Assembly: GCF_047511655.1 (NCBI RefSeq)
Contig: NC_133400.1
Coordinates: 8,142,001 to 8,206,000 of the forward strand
Direction: 5' to 3'
DNA: 64,000 nucleotides
Origin: Castor canadensis
Lineage: Eukaryota > Chordata > Mammalia > Rodentia > Castoridae
Both the position numbers and the translations under genes were made by a program. The notes beneath the pieces are model-generated. The model did no database searches, had not been told where the DNA came from, and saw only the letters and a program-made list of their open reading frames with translations. Below, piece by piece: positions 26,401 through 36,583 of the stretch (within the stretch, counting starts at the first letter, position 1; each line of letters opens with the position of its first letter).

Positions 26401-27017
26401 TTCCCCCATCTGCACAAACATTGCTTTCTTCTGTAATAAAAGCATCTTCCCACCATTGCCACAGTTAACTGCTGAGATTTTCACTTAAGGAAAGACGAGA
26501 TTTTGGTGTGTTGATTTTATTGTAAGCTCACCAGTTATTCGTGGAGCAATGGAAGACACAGTTACTCTGAAAATGCATCTTTTTACTAGTTCTTTACAAT
26601 TAACTTGGGATCTGGCCACTGTGAGGGCTGCTTCTTTTTTTTCCCCCTTTCTTTCCGTTTTTATTATTTTAATTTTTTGTGGCTGAAAGCTGTGATCAAG
26701 AGCCCTGTAATTTATCATCAAAGTTTAGTGTCATTGAGCTAAACTGTAAAAACTGATTTGCTTTTTTTTTTTTCTCATCAAATAAATCTCTGCAAAAAAA
26801 AATACAGCAGTGGGGCTTGTACAGTAGGAGCAACGGCAGTTCATATGTGAATAGCGGTGTACATGAATACATATGGATGAAGATGATTTCAGAGCCTGTG
26901 AAAGCCAGCTCTGAAAAAGCATCTTCCAAAACCATGACTTCTAAACATCCAAGGAAGACGGTATAATGATCGAGATGGAAGCACAGTTACTTTAATGAAC
27001 TTCTAATGTGTTACACA
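17481..27017. other. Gene desert, proximal part, no gene seen
   Basis: Mostly unique AT-rich DNA with simple-sequence tracts: AT-rich 18043-18103, TTTA-type 18225-18252, T-run 21582-21601, C-run 25470-25482. No SINE, L1 or exon was recognised. Homeodomain-type cores and a RUNX-like TGTGGTTA (about 24653) occur in 24570-24670. Regulatory function is plausible but unproven. Confidence 0.5.
18043..18103. repeat. AT-rich tract with 20-bp palindrome
   Basis: Alternating TA/TG-rich sequence. Positions 18050-18069 form a perfect 20-bp palindrome (ATAGATATGT followed by its reverse complement). This is probably microsatellite-like DNA that can extrude. Confidence 0.7.
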
Positions 27018-27045
27018 AATTACACGTGTTACTACACGTGTAATT
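27018..27045. promoter_or_regulatory. Perfect palindrome with two CACGTG E-boxes
   Basis: AATTACACGTGT, spacer TACT, then ACACGTGTAATT. The 12-bp arms are exact and each carries the palindromic E-box CACGTG (27023-27028 and 27035-27040), 12 bp apart centre to centre. Such paired E-boxes suit two bHLH(-Zip) dimers such as USF, MITF/TFE, MYC/MAX or CLOCK/BMAL. Function is inferred. Confidence 0.5.
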
Positions 27046-27675
27046 CACATTGTCTTATTTTCTTCAGTTATGTTATTTGTGTACCGGAGAGTCAGAATAT
27101 GCGTGCTAGAATTTTCCATCTGTATGCTATAGTACTCCTTAGCTTGGAAGACTTTTTTTTCCTTCCCCCTAACAAGGAAGCTCATTTAGAAAGAAATGTT
27201 TATGTGAAGTGCTTGTCAGTTGGCATTTTTACTGGTTTGCTAACCCAAAGGTAAAATATAAAGCCATGTCTTTTCCTCGCTGGCTTGTTGTTACTAGAAG
27301 GGTCCCTCCCTTGTTAGCTTGATAAATAATTTTACTACGGGGAACTCTGCTGTGTTTTTATGCTTGCTGTCTATTTTCTGCTTGCTGCAAATAAATTTCT
27401 GTACTCAGAGGGCACTAAAACTCCAAACACATGGTATTTCCCCATTTTGCTGTTGGTCTCCTGAAATATTTATTCCATCTAGTATTTTTAATTAATTTTT
27501 TAGAGGAAAAAATAATTCGTGGCTGATAATATTGAACAAAAATTATTCGTGTATTTCTTGGGACCCTTGGGGTTTAAAGACATCATTTTGAATGGCTTTG
27601 TGTGTCAAACTGTGTCACGTGTGTCAAATCGAGGACAAGTGTATTTATTGGAGGGGTCCTAAAGTTTCTTCATTA

Positions 27676-27855
27676 TGTATTTCCTTATCTGTATTTCCAA
27701 CTTTAACTATTAAGCTGTTAGTATAAGAAATGAATAGGGTTATAGAATTAATTCTATCTAGAAACAAGGCACCACAATAAAATCTTTACGTTTGAAAAAT
27801 GATACATGGCGTGAAAATGGAGATGAAATTGATCAGAGGTATCAGTGCTAATATC
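27676..27855 (+). repeat. Local duplicate, copy A (uninterrupted)
   Basis: About 180 bp shared with copy B at 29035-29455, including 'gtatttcctt.tctg', 'tctagaaacaagg', 'aataaaatcttta' and 'ggagatgaaattgatca'. By eye similarity is strong over the shared blocks. Copy A carries no insertion. It could be a local duplication or two members of an old repeat family. Confidence 0.65.
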
Positions 27856-28734
27856 TGAGTGCTGAACACTTAGTCTTGGGATTTGTTAATGCTGAGGAGA
27901 GCTTGGTATGGCTCTCTGGGGGATAATGGGTCCTTGGCATAAACTCAACAAACACACCCCAAAACATTGCAATAAAATAAAATACAGATCAATGTACCCT
28001 ATAAATTACAGACATGTAACACAGAGCACCATAGGCATATAATGCAATGTTTAATGAAGAACCCAAAATTCATGAGTGTTAGTAAAACAAGTGATCATTT
28101 TAAATTAACGCCAGATTATTTCATTAATTGATTTTTTCCAGAGAAGATATTCTACTTATTATTTACTAGTTGTCATGTGCTCATTAGCAGAGTTTTATCT
28201 TCTGAAATCAGAAAATACTTTTTCACAAAGGTACAGAAACATAAACTTGCAAGCAGAATTCCAGCACATGTAACCAGCATTATGGGTATTGGAGAGGATA
28301 ACTGTCAGGAGCTCAGCTTTTACAGAGACTGCCAAAATGAAGAGAGAAATGTAAAAAGCGGGTCAGTGGTTGTGTGCTGACACACGTGGAGGTCAACAGT
28401 CACCATTTAGAACAATTTTTCTCCCGGACTCCGCCATATTTAATCAAAAAATTTCACTCTAGACCTTTTTTTCTCTGACTCTGTAATTATGGAGACTATT
28501 ATGAGAATTTTTTTTTTATATTTAAAGAAGAGTTAACATTTAGCTTGTCTTGTGGTCACATAAGGACTGTACGAGTATGTCACGAGTTAGAGAAAATTCC
28601 ACAGATTTGAAGACCAGGATCTTCCTCACCACTTTGACCTTTGGAGGTTGTCCAAAACTTCCTAGACACCATGGTTGGGCATCTCTTGGGAACCAGGATC
28701 TATGCCATCTTTGAACCTTAAAACTAGAGGGGCA

Positions 28735-28830
28735 AGTATTTTAATTCTCTTTATACAGCTGAGGAAACTCAAGCACAAAGGAATTAAGGCGTCACTTGAC
28801 CCTATGCTGCAGTTATGCAGACATTTGTAA
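28735..28830 (-). mobile_element. MIR-like SINE fragment
   Basis: The sequence 'tatacagctgaggaaactcaagcacaaaggaattaag' resembles the reverse complement of the MIR 3' half (ttacagatgaggaaactgaggcacagagagg). Old and diverged. Confidence 0.5.
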
Positions 28831-29034
28831 ATAGACACCATGCGGCCCCTGTCCTGGCCAGTCTGTCCCTCATGCCTCCTCAGTAATACACCCCAGTTTT
28901 AAACCTCAGCTTGGGTAGTAGAAGCTCAGGTGTCCCCTCCTTCTTGGTCATCTTTTTTGAGTGGGGTTGAAGGACTCCCCCGCCAGAGGAAAATATACAC
29001 AATTTGATTAGTATGTAGAGGACTGGAGCTGTTG

Positions 29035-29455
29035 AGTATTTCCTTGTCTGTCTTTGCAACCTTAAATATTAGCTGTTAATATGAGAAATTAATAAGGATA
29101 TATAATTCTATTTAGAAACAAGGTACTACAGACCAGATGAATTAACTCATGCCTGTAATCTCAGCTACTCAACAAGAGGCATTAATAAGAGGATGGAGGT
29201 CTGAGGTCTGCCCTGGGCCAAAATGAGAAACCATATCTAAAAATAACTACAACTTAAAGGACTGGGGCATGGCTCAAGTGGTAGGGCATTTGCCTAGTGA
29301 GTGCAAGGCCTTGAGTTCAAGCCCCAGTGCTGTTCCCCACCCCCCAAAATAGAACTAAGCACTACACAATAAAATCTTTACAGTTAAAAAATGATGCACC
29401 CTATAAAATTGGAGATGAAATTGATCATGGGTATCAATATAAATATCACCAACTA
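29035..29455 (+). repeat. Local duplicate, copy B (split by a SINE)
   Basis: 29035-29130 and 29357-29455 together match copy A at 27676-27855. Between them lies a composite SINE (29131-29356). The short direct repeats aaggtactaca (29120-29130) and aagcactaca (29357-29366) mark the insertion point. In copy A the same place reads aaggcaccaca only once. Confidence 0.65.
29131..29356 (+). mobile_element. Composite B1/ID-type SINE
   Basis: The head contains 'catgcctgtaatctcagctact' style 7SL-derived sequence. The tail contains the ID-like, tRNA-derived stretch 'gcatggctcaagtggtag' with 'ccttgagttcaagcccc'. It is flanked by target-site duplications of about 10 bp (see copy B). This composite is characteristic of castorimorph rodents (inference from memory). 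Confidence 0.85.
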
Positions 29456-29458
29456 TAC

Positions 29459-29550
29459 CAACACAGATAGTACACAATATTTTGAAGTGGACTCTGATTT
29501 TTAATCAACCCTGTCATGGAATTAGGATTGTCTTGAACTCCGAGAACCTT
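29459..29550 (+). repeat. Second local repeat, copy 1
   Basis: Shares blocks 'acaatatttt', 'ctgatttttaatcaacc', 'aactccgaga'-type ending and general order with 30304-30410. Similarity is moderate, with indels. Confidence 0.45.
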
Positions 29551-29879
29551 TTCAGCTCTAAAAACACATGATTCTGTGGTTTGATTTTGGAAGATAATGG
29601 AGTAGCCTTTCTCTACTCAAAAAGTAAAGATTGTCTTTTTAACAGCATTTTAAAAATAATAGATGGTACATTTCCTTAATACCTGGTAATGTGTAAAGTG
29701 TCAGGTGTACAACTGGCACTCAGGAAATTGCTGAATAGTGAAGATAAATCAGTTTTAGATCACTCCAATGAAAGCACCATTTAATAAAAAGTTGTCAGCA
29801 AAATTTGTGCTAGCACTAAAAAGAACACGTGGTTTTGGATTCTGTAGGATCAGGGCAGCCCCTTGAAGGGGAGTGGGGC

Positions 29880-29955
29880 TAAATATGATAGTGTATGTCA
29901 AGTACCTAGCACAGGGTAAACACCCTGCCATGCTTGGCTATGGGCAGTATTATAT
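29880..29955 (+). mobile_element. MIR-like SINE fragment
   Basis: The words 'gtgtatgtcaagtacctagcacagggtaaacaccc' resemble the 3' part of MIR (aaagcgcttagcacagtgcctggcacatag). Short and diverged. Confidence 0.35.
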
Positions 29956-30303
29956 GGATGAAAATTTTGACCTTGACACCTCGCAAGTCCTGCTTTATAT
30001 TGGTATAATTTTGCTACCATGATAATCATCTTTTCCTCTCTGCTTTAAAATAAATGTTTTCAAAATTGGACAACTGAGAAAAAAATAGAACAGTAATTTA
30101 TAGTTATTATGTGCCCTTGTCCAAAGCAAACAAACAAACAAAAAAATCCCTCCACACCTTAAAAAATTAAAAACAAAAAAGCTGTGCTTTGGGGAATCCT
30201 GTGGTCAAATAATTATTGGGCTAAAGTTAAACATTTCATTTTGCTATCATTCCTCTCATGGTCCTTATATGCTAATTTGTATACTTCATATACATATTTT
30301 ACT

Positions 30304-30410
30304 AACACATGGTGCAAAATATTTTCCAAATTTATGTGAACACAAACCCTGATTTTTTTAATCAACCATCTCACAGAACTGGCATTGTGTAGGGTAGTCT
30401 TGAGAAATGG
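30304..30410 (+). repeat. Second local repeat, copy 2
   Basis: Matches 29459-29550 ('aacacatgg.gcaaaatatttt', 'ctgatttttttaatcaacc', 'agaactggcattg'). Either a local duplication or two copies of an unnamed old repeat. Confidence 0.45.
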
Positions 30411-33400
30411 TCACCTAAGGTACTGAAATCCTAACTGAATTTTTTTTCAACTCAAAGTCCCATCTGTAAATTCCCCTATTACCCATGTTTGGAATGATTA
30501 ATTTTGTTCATCAGATCACCAAGAGCATGAGGGCAATTCCATTGATCTACCTACCGAAGGAGAAAACCATACAATGGGTACAATCCTGTAAATCATTACA
30601 ACAATGGGAATGGCTTCTGGGTGTTGTCACTGACTTCATGGGCTCCCCCTGGAGTTTCAGGACCCCAGATTAGGACGCTTTGCTCTGGTAGAAAACTCAG
30701 AGTCACTGCCATTTGTGATTGGGTGAGCTGTCCACGGAAAGCAGAGGTACTGCAAGGAAGATGTTAATTTTCTAAATGCTTTGGCCAGGTATTCTTCAAT
30801 GCAAAAACTCTGCCTTTGGGTTTCTGTTCCTTTATTATAAGGACACAGTTGTCTATTATGGGTATAAATACAAGCAGGCTTGGGGGAAGCTTGGGGATGG
30901 GGGTTCATTCTGCTCCTCTTTCCTCCCCTTTCTCTTTTTTGCACACCTGCTTTGTTTCCCCTTAGACTCTGCTTTGGAGTATGGAAGGTGTGATTTCTCT
31001 CATCCAATCAGCAGCGGCTAAGGGTGGGTCTTCTGGACAGCTTCCTCTTAGTCCAATTTTCTGAGTATGGAGTTGAGTAGGGCTCCAGCAGTAGTCACTT
31101 TTCCAATATGGGAGGTGAAAGTTGGTACCTGAGACTCATGTTCACCCCTTTTGGCAATAGGAATGAGAGGAATTGGAGCATAAACAGGTCTCTGAACGTA
31201 GGGACTGAGTAGTTAACCTCAGATGCTCTTAGGGAGTGGGGCTTTTAAGAAACATTGATGCACTGGCCCAGGCCAATTAAATCAGAACCTCTGTGGGCTG
31301 GTGGGACTCAGGGATCAGTATTTTTATTTTAAACAATTCCCAGAAATTCTAATGTAAAACCAGGATGGAGAACTCCTAGAAAAGAATCCAGGATGTGAAG
31401 AAGCCACTGGCAACATTCCGTATTCTGCTGTCCCTCTGACAGCTCAGCAGTTTCCAGGTCCAGCGTAAAATGGGAAGGGATGAACAATTGCTTTGTGTTT
31501 TCCCACCCCATCTGGCCTTCCCAGGCCTCTATTAACATCAACTCTATTCTTTATAAGCAAGGCCAAAGCATTCAGAGTAGGCACCTAGGGAGAGCAAACT
31601 GGAAACCTCAGTTTTAACTGATTTGGCCATGAAGCAGCCATGAGACCTTGGCTGGTCACATTCCCTTGACTGCTTTGCTGAATCTCATTCTTCTCTTTTG
31701 AAATTCTGTATCCAAGGCTTTCATAGGTTTATGCATCAACGAAGTGACCATAGAGGTACTGCTCACTAGTAGTTGGCTAATTTTAGAACTAGTAGAATGG
31801 CTAATTTTAACAGTGCGATATATATTTTTTTAATTCTGCACAGAAGAGTGAATATTGTATTTAGTTATCAAGTTTCAAAGAGGTATTATCCCATCATTTT
31901 CACAGACTTTTGCAGACAGTAATGATATGTTTATGTCACCATCGTCATCAGGCACTTATGCAGTAGGGGTTAGAGTAGAAACAGGCCCAAGGGAAAAGGC
32001 ACTGGCTAGAATTAACAAAATACTTGATCTCAGTCTGTCAGACACATTGCTTCTCCAAAAAGTACAGCATTAAAGAGCACAAGATGGGTGTGTGTTGAGT
32101 ACGCTTTGCCTCCTAAGACAATGACATTAGGACACCTTGCACTGTGAGCATGGAGCTCGTGCCACATTTATTCTTGTGTACAACACAGCCCTGAGTCTGT
32201 GAGTAGCACACAGTAGCTGTGTCTGTCAGCCTTGCTGGAAACCACAAGGTACACCTGAATAAGCAAATACCTCTGCAAACAAACAGACCAATGGATGATA
32301 AGCTCCTGCACAAGTGCGTGAAATGTCAGGAAAGACATCTTTGCAATTTGCCCAAATTCAAAGTTGTTCTCTTAATCCCCTCCCAACTTTCCAAAAGACA
32401 CCTATTCTGACATTTTTGTGGGCTAAGTTTCCTTCCCTGGACAACTTCTTAAATGTCATCTTTGTCAGGGTTATTTTTTCTTAATGTCCTCTATTAGAGA
32501 TCTGTTGAAAATACATCTTTTTTTTTTCTCTACTGCTTTGCTGTCAAAACAGTTACACTTTAATTATTTTAAGATTGAATTCAACACACACTGTGCACTG
32601 CCTGTGTTCTTGAAAATGGATTTAGTGCTGGTGATTCAGCAGGAACAAGAACAGTGTTTGCATGTGTGACTTGGGGAGAAAGCACTGCCACGGACATGGG
32701 CTAAGATAAGTAGGACAGGGGTCAAGTAAAGAAGCAACTGGAAGCCAGGGCAAGGTGGACTGTGGATGGAAAGCTACAAAGCAGAAGAGAGGAGTGAAGA
32801 TGGTGGCCTATGCTCTGATGTCTCCTATCACATGCTTCCCTCCTCTTAAACTGCTTCTGCCTAGACTTGGTTTTTCAAGTGCGAAACTATCCAGGTAGAG
32901 TGACCTCTTGGTCCACCTGACTTTGCTGTGCTGTTCCCCAGGTAAAAGAGACTTAGGTGTGCTCATTGAATTGAGGCCGGGGTTGCTGATTAAGCTGAGG
33001 CAGCAGTTCCTCTATTCTAGTTCTTTTCTCCACCATCTGCATTGTCACAGCCCACAGTGTTGGGGGGAAGGAAGGAAGGGACATTGTTCAAAGAACTACA
33101 TGGGGATTTGGTCACGTGTCTGCCATTAACATCAATCGCAGAGGCAGGGCAAAAATGCCTGGCACGTTCCTCCACACGCCTCTTTGAAAAACGTCCCCTC
33201 TGGTGTTGCTACGAGACTCCCCTCCACTGATACAGGATTTGGGGGCTTTGAAGTCGGTTGTGGAAATTTCACTGCTTTCTTTGACTCCAGCAAATTGCTC
33301 CAAAATGCTACAGATGTAAAAAAGACTAAGAGCGTTAGCCACAGCTTAGAGGTGGAATCCCCTTAAGCCATTGACAGAGAAATGTGTTTCTTCTTTTGGT

Positions 33401-34560
33401 TTTTAATTTGTGACTTATATCTTAAAATGCAGCAATGCAGTCACAGCCTTCTCTTAGGAAGCTGGAATTCTTTGACCATGTCGCATGGGGTAAACTGCCT
33501 GAAGGGAAATTACGTAAAGCAACGTGGGGTCCAGCATTTCTGTCATGAGTCAGGATGTGACTAGGTGTTGAGACAAGCTGATGATGCCAAGCCTGGAAAT
33601 TCCATACAGCCATCCTGCATGAATTCAGCAAAGAACACAGAGAGGGTTTTGAACCCACTGCCCCTGGTCCAGGGGGCAGCAGCTCCTGACATGTATAAAA
33701 GTTTGTTTTAATAGCTTTCCATTTGGCTGGGGGCGGGGAGGTGATAGATAGGCTTTGGTGCATTTTCTGAAAATTTCCTGCAAGTTATTTGACTCTTGTA
33801 AGAGTATTCTAACATTCTACCAGGCTAGAAAGAAATAAGGAGTGGTGGAAATGACCACTCGCTGCTCCCCGGGCTTCGGTTACCGCCTCCATAAATTTAA
33901 GGATTTGGCATGAATCAGAGGTTTTCAAACTCGTTTTATTTTGTTTTGTTTCAGCAGAGGAACCATTTGTGAAATGAAAGTTTATTTGGGATCACTGTAT
34001 AAAAGAGAGATGGGGAGCTGCTGGGGGTGGAGCTGGTCCTCCACAGCCTTGCTCTTCCCCCTCCCTTCCCACCCCCATCTCATCCCCAGTGGTCCCTCTG
34101 AGGATCCAAGCTCTCTGCAGCCCAGATTGTGTAACTTTGAGGAAGAGTTCTCTCCCAGGGATTGTACGCTAAGACAGTCTCTGATGTAGCAAAGGACCAC
34201 TTTCGTTTCTGGAAACATTTAGACATTCCTCAGGGTGGAGCAAAGCACACAGAGGTCAACTTCAACACCCTACCTTCCAAGCCTTGTGACTTAGACAAAA
34301 TCACTTCTCCTCTAGAGATACTTCATTTCCTCATCTTTGGGATGCTAGAACCAGCCTCAACATATACAGGTCAAATGATCCAGCTGAGGTAGCATCTGTC
34401 TGTAAGTGGCCATGCCAGCTGGCTGCTGCTGTCATTATCACTCAGGTGACCAGTGATAACCATGTCTTCTTTGGCTCAGAATCACTTGAGGGGAAACCAT
34501 AGTCTGTTTGACAAAAGCTGACTGCACCCTCTTTTTCAGCTGGGATGACAAGTGGTCACT
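30411..34560. other. Gene desert, no gene seen
   Basis: Unique-looking sequence apart from one ancient hAT-like fragment at about 31255-31380. No exon, RNA gene or young SINE is seen. The open frames are short and lack domains. Confidence 0.5.
31255..31380 (+). mobile_element. Ancient hAT-type DNA transposon fragment
   Basis: The order 'aatcagaacctctgtgggctggtgggactcagggatcagtatttttatttt...caattcccagaaattct' resembles a common mammalian non-autonomous hAT element (…attcagtaggtctggggtgggg…cctgagaatttgcatttctaacaagttcccaggtgatgct). I cannot name the subfamily with certainty. Confidence 0.45.
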
Positions 34561-34564
34561 ACCA

Positions 34565-34710
34565 GGCCCAGATTGTTTTTAAGATAGGGTCTAACTTTTG
34601 ACCACAGACTAGCCTCAAACCTGTTCCTTTTGTCTCCCACTCCCCCCACCCCCCACCAAGTAGCTGGAGTTACAGATGTGAGCCACTACGCCTTGCTAAC
34701 AGTGGTTGTT
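34565..34710 (-). mobile_element. B1-type SINE fragment
   Basis: The reverse complement carries the 7SL-like head: 'agtagctggagttacagatgtgagccactac' is the reverse of the standard 'gtggctcacatctgtaactccagctact'. 'gatagggtctaac' marks the 3' portion. A C-rich expansion (34640-34662) interrupts it. Confidence 0.75.
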
Positions 34711-35989
34711 CTTAACTTCCCTTATTACTACTCAATTTGTAGGTCTGTCAAAGAGGTAGAAAGGCAACTTATTTCTAGTTTCTGGGTAACCAGGACTTGA
34801 GAACCACAGCAGGGATAGAGCCATCTCTTAGCATGCCAGGCCAGACTCAAGATCCAGAAACCTGACAACACTCCCTCCAGTGCACAGCTTTATGTGACTG
34901 GTGAGCAAGTCTGGTATCTAACTTTCGCTGACACATTTGCAGACTTAGAACAGGCCTGTTTTCATGAGAATTTAATGAAGCAAAATGTTGAGAAGAAAGG
35001 ACCCACATCCCACCAAACAGATGTGTCTCAGGTGATGAGTGTGTGTGGATGGCTCCCTCAGGCCCCACCACTATCCAAATGGAGCAGGAATTTGAACCCA
35101 GGACAATTTGACTGGTCTCCTAGCCAGCCTGTGGACATGAATTACAGCAGGAACCCAGAAAAGGACACCAGGGATGAATTGGGACCATCCACAGAAACCC
35201 AGCCCTGCCTGACCTCCTCTGAAGAGTAGCTGAATGACAGTTCCAAAGGTAAACTGTCCTTTCTCTAATCTGCATGGAAAATGGGTTTTAGCCGCTGGAT
35301 TTTATTGAGAAACCAACTCTTCTTCCCCCACCGCCAGCATCCGAAAACATATTGTCTTCTTCACTGTAGTTCATTTTGCTTTCCGAGGTGATTAATGAAT
35401 TAAAGATGCAGTGTATTTATTCTTTTGCCTGATTACCATTCTGTAATAAATCTAAGCTTGGGAGTCTGTCGATACAAGAAGGCCAATCTGCCTCTTTGGA
35501 AAATAAAGGTTTGTACTTTAAGCTTAACTTCCAGCTCTCTGACACAGGAGAAAATTCACCTTTAGTACCTTATAAAAATAAGTGGGAAGCTATAAGGGAC
35601 ATTGGCTGGTGAGTAGAGATTCTATTTCTGGGGACAACATGGAACTCTGCCCATACCTCCCTGGGCATGAAGGCCTGTTGTCCCACCTATGGGATTGGTT
35701 TTATTGGGAAGGCAGAGCGTTGAGCTAGCAATGGAGGTGGTGGTGGGAGGGAGGTGCCCTCCATGAATATCCCATGAATATCTTGTCTCAGCTCCGCACC
35801 ATCTTTTTAAGTCCATTTAGGATGGTGTTCTCTGTGGAGCTGCCTCATTTCTGAGTGGCTGGCGGTGCCCAGGCCCTCATTGACAAGGTGCCCTAGAGTG
35901 AGGCTGATAGTTTTACACTGGTCTTCCCAGCTGGAGAGGGATGCCCTGGGGGGGGGGACGTGCAGCCATAGTTTACATACAGCAGAGAA

Positions 35990-36110
35990 CTCAGCATGGA
36001 GCCAGGAGCCTACAGTTGGTCTTAGACAGAGCCTTGTCCAACCCCCATTTTGTCACTGACTAGTTGTGTGACATTGGACAAATTTGTTCTTCTCACCTAT
36101 TCAGTGGGGT
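35990..36110 (+). mobile_element. MIR
   Basis: Contains the MIR core order 'gtcactgactagttgtgtgacattggacaa...ttcagtggggt' (standard: ccacttactagctgtgtgaccttgggcaa...tcagtttcctc). Ancient mammalian SINE. Confidence 0.65.
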
Positions 36111-36252
36111 GTCCCACCCTCTATCCCCCCACTTCCCTTCTGCCAGTTTTGCTGGGAGGTTAGTGACCTCTTCAGGACAGGAAAGACATAAAGCATATCA
36201 AACCAACAAATAAAACATGTTTGACATTTTTTTAATTATTTAAAAAAATTTT

Positions 36253-36475
36253 AAACCAGATGTGGTGGCAATACCTGTAATCCTAGATACTTTGGGAGAC
36301 TGAGATGGGTCAGATCAAGGTTCAAAGCCAGCCCTAGCAAATAGCTCTTGAGACCCTATCTCCAAAATAGCAAGAGCAAAATGGACTGGAGGTGTGGCTC
36401 AAGCTGTAGAATGCCTGCTTTGCAAGCACAAAGCCCTTAGTTCAAATCCTATTGCCCCCATGTAAAAAAAATTTT
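36253..36475 (+). mobile_element. Composite B1/ID-type SINE
   Basis: Head 'agatgtggtggcaatacctgtaatcctagatact' followed by 'gttcaaagccagcc' and 'gagaccctatctc'. Then comes the ID-like unit 'gtgtggctcaagctgtagaatgcctgctttgcaagcacaaagcccttagttcaaat'. Ends in an A-run. Confidence 0.88.
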
Positions 36476-36535
36476 AATTTTTTAAAAAATGAAACAGCAA
36501 AATACATGTCCATTTCTCAGTTGCCACGGATTGGA

Positions 36536-36583
36536 GTGTGTGTGGTGTGCGTGGTGTGTGTGTGGCGTATGTGTGTGTGTGTG
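36536..36583. repeat. Imperfect (GT)n repeat
   Basis: GT-rich dinucleotide tract with scattered C and A interruptions, just after a SINE. Confidence 0.9.

Noticed and set aside
29240..29340. tRNA-like segment with B-box-type sequence ggttcaag/gagttcaag
   Set aside because: It is the ID-like tail of a SINE, lacks a proper cloverleaf and anticodon arm, and recurs in every composite SINE here.
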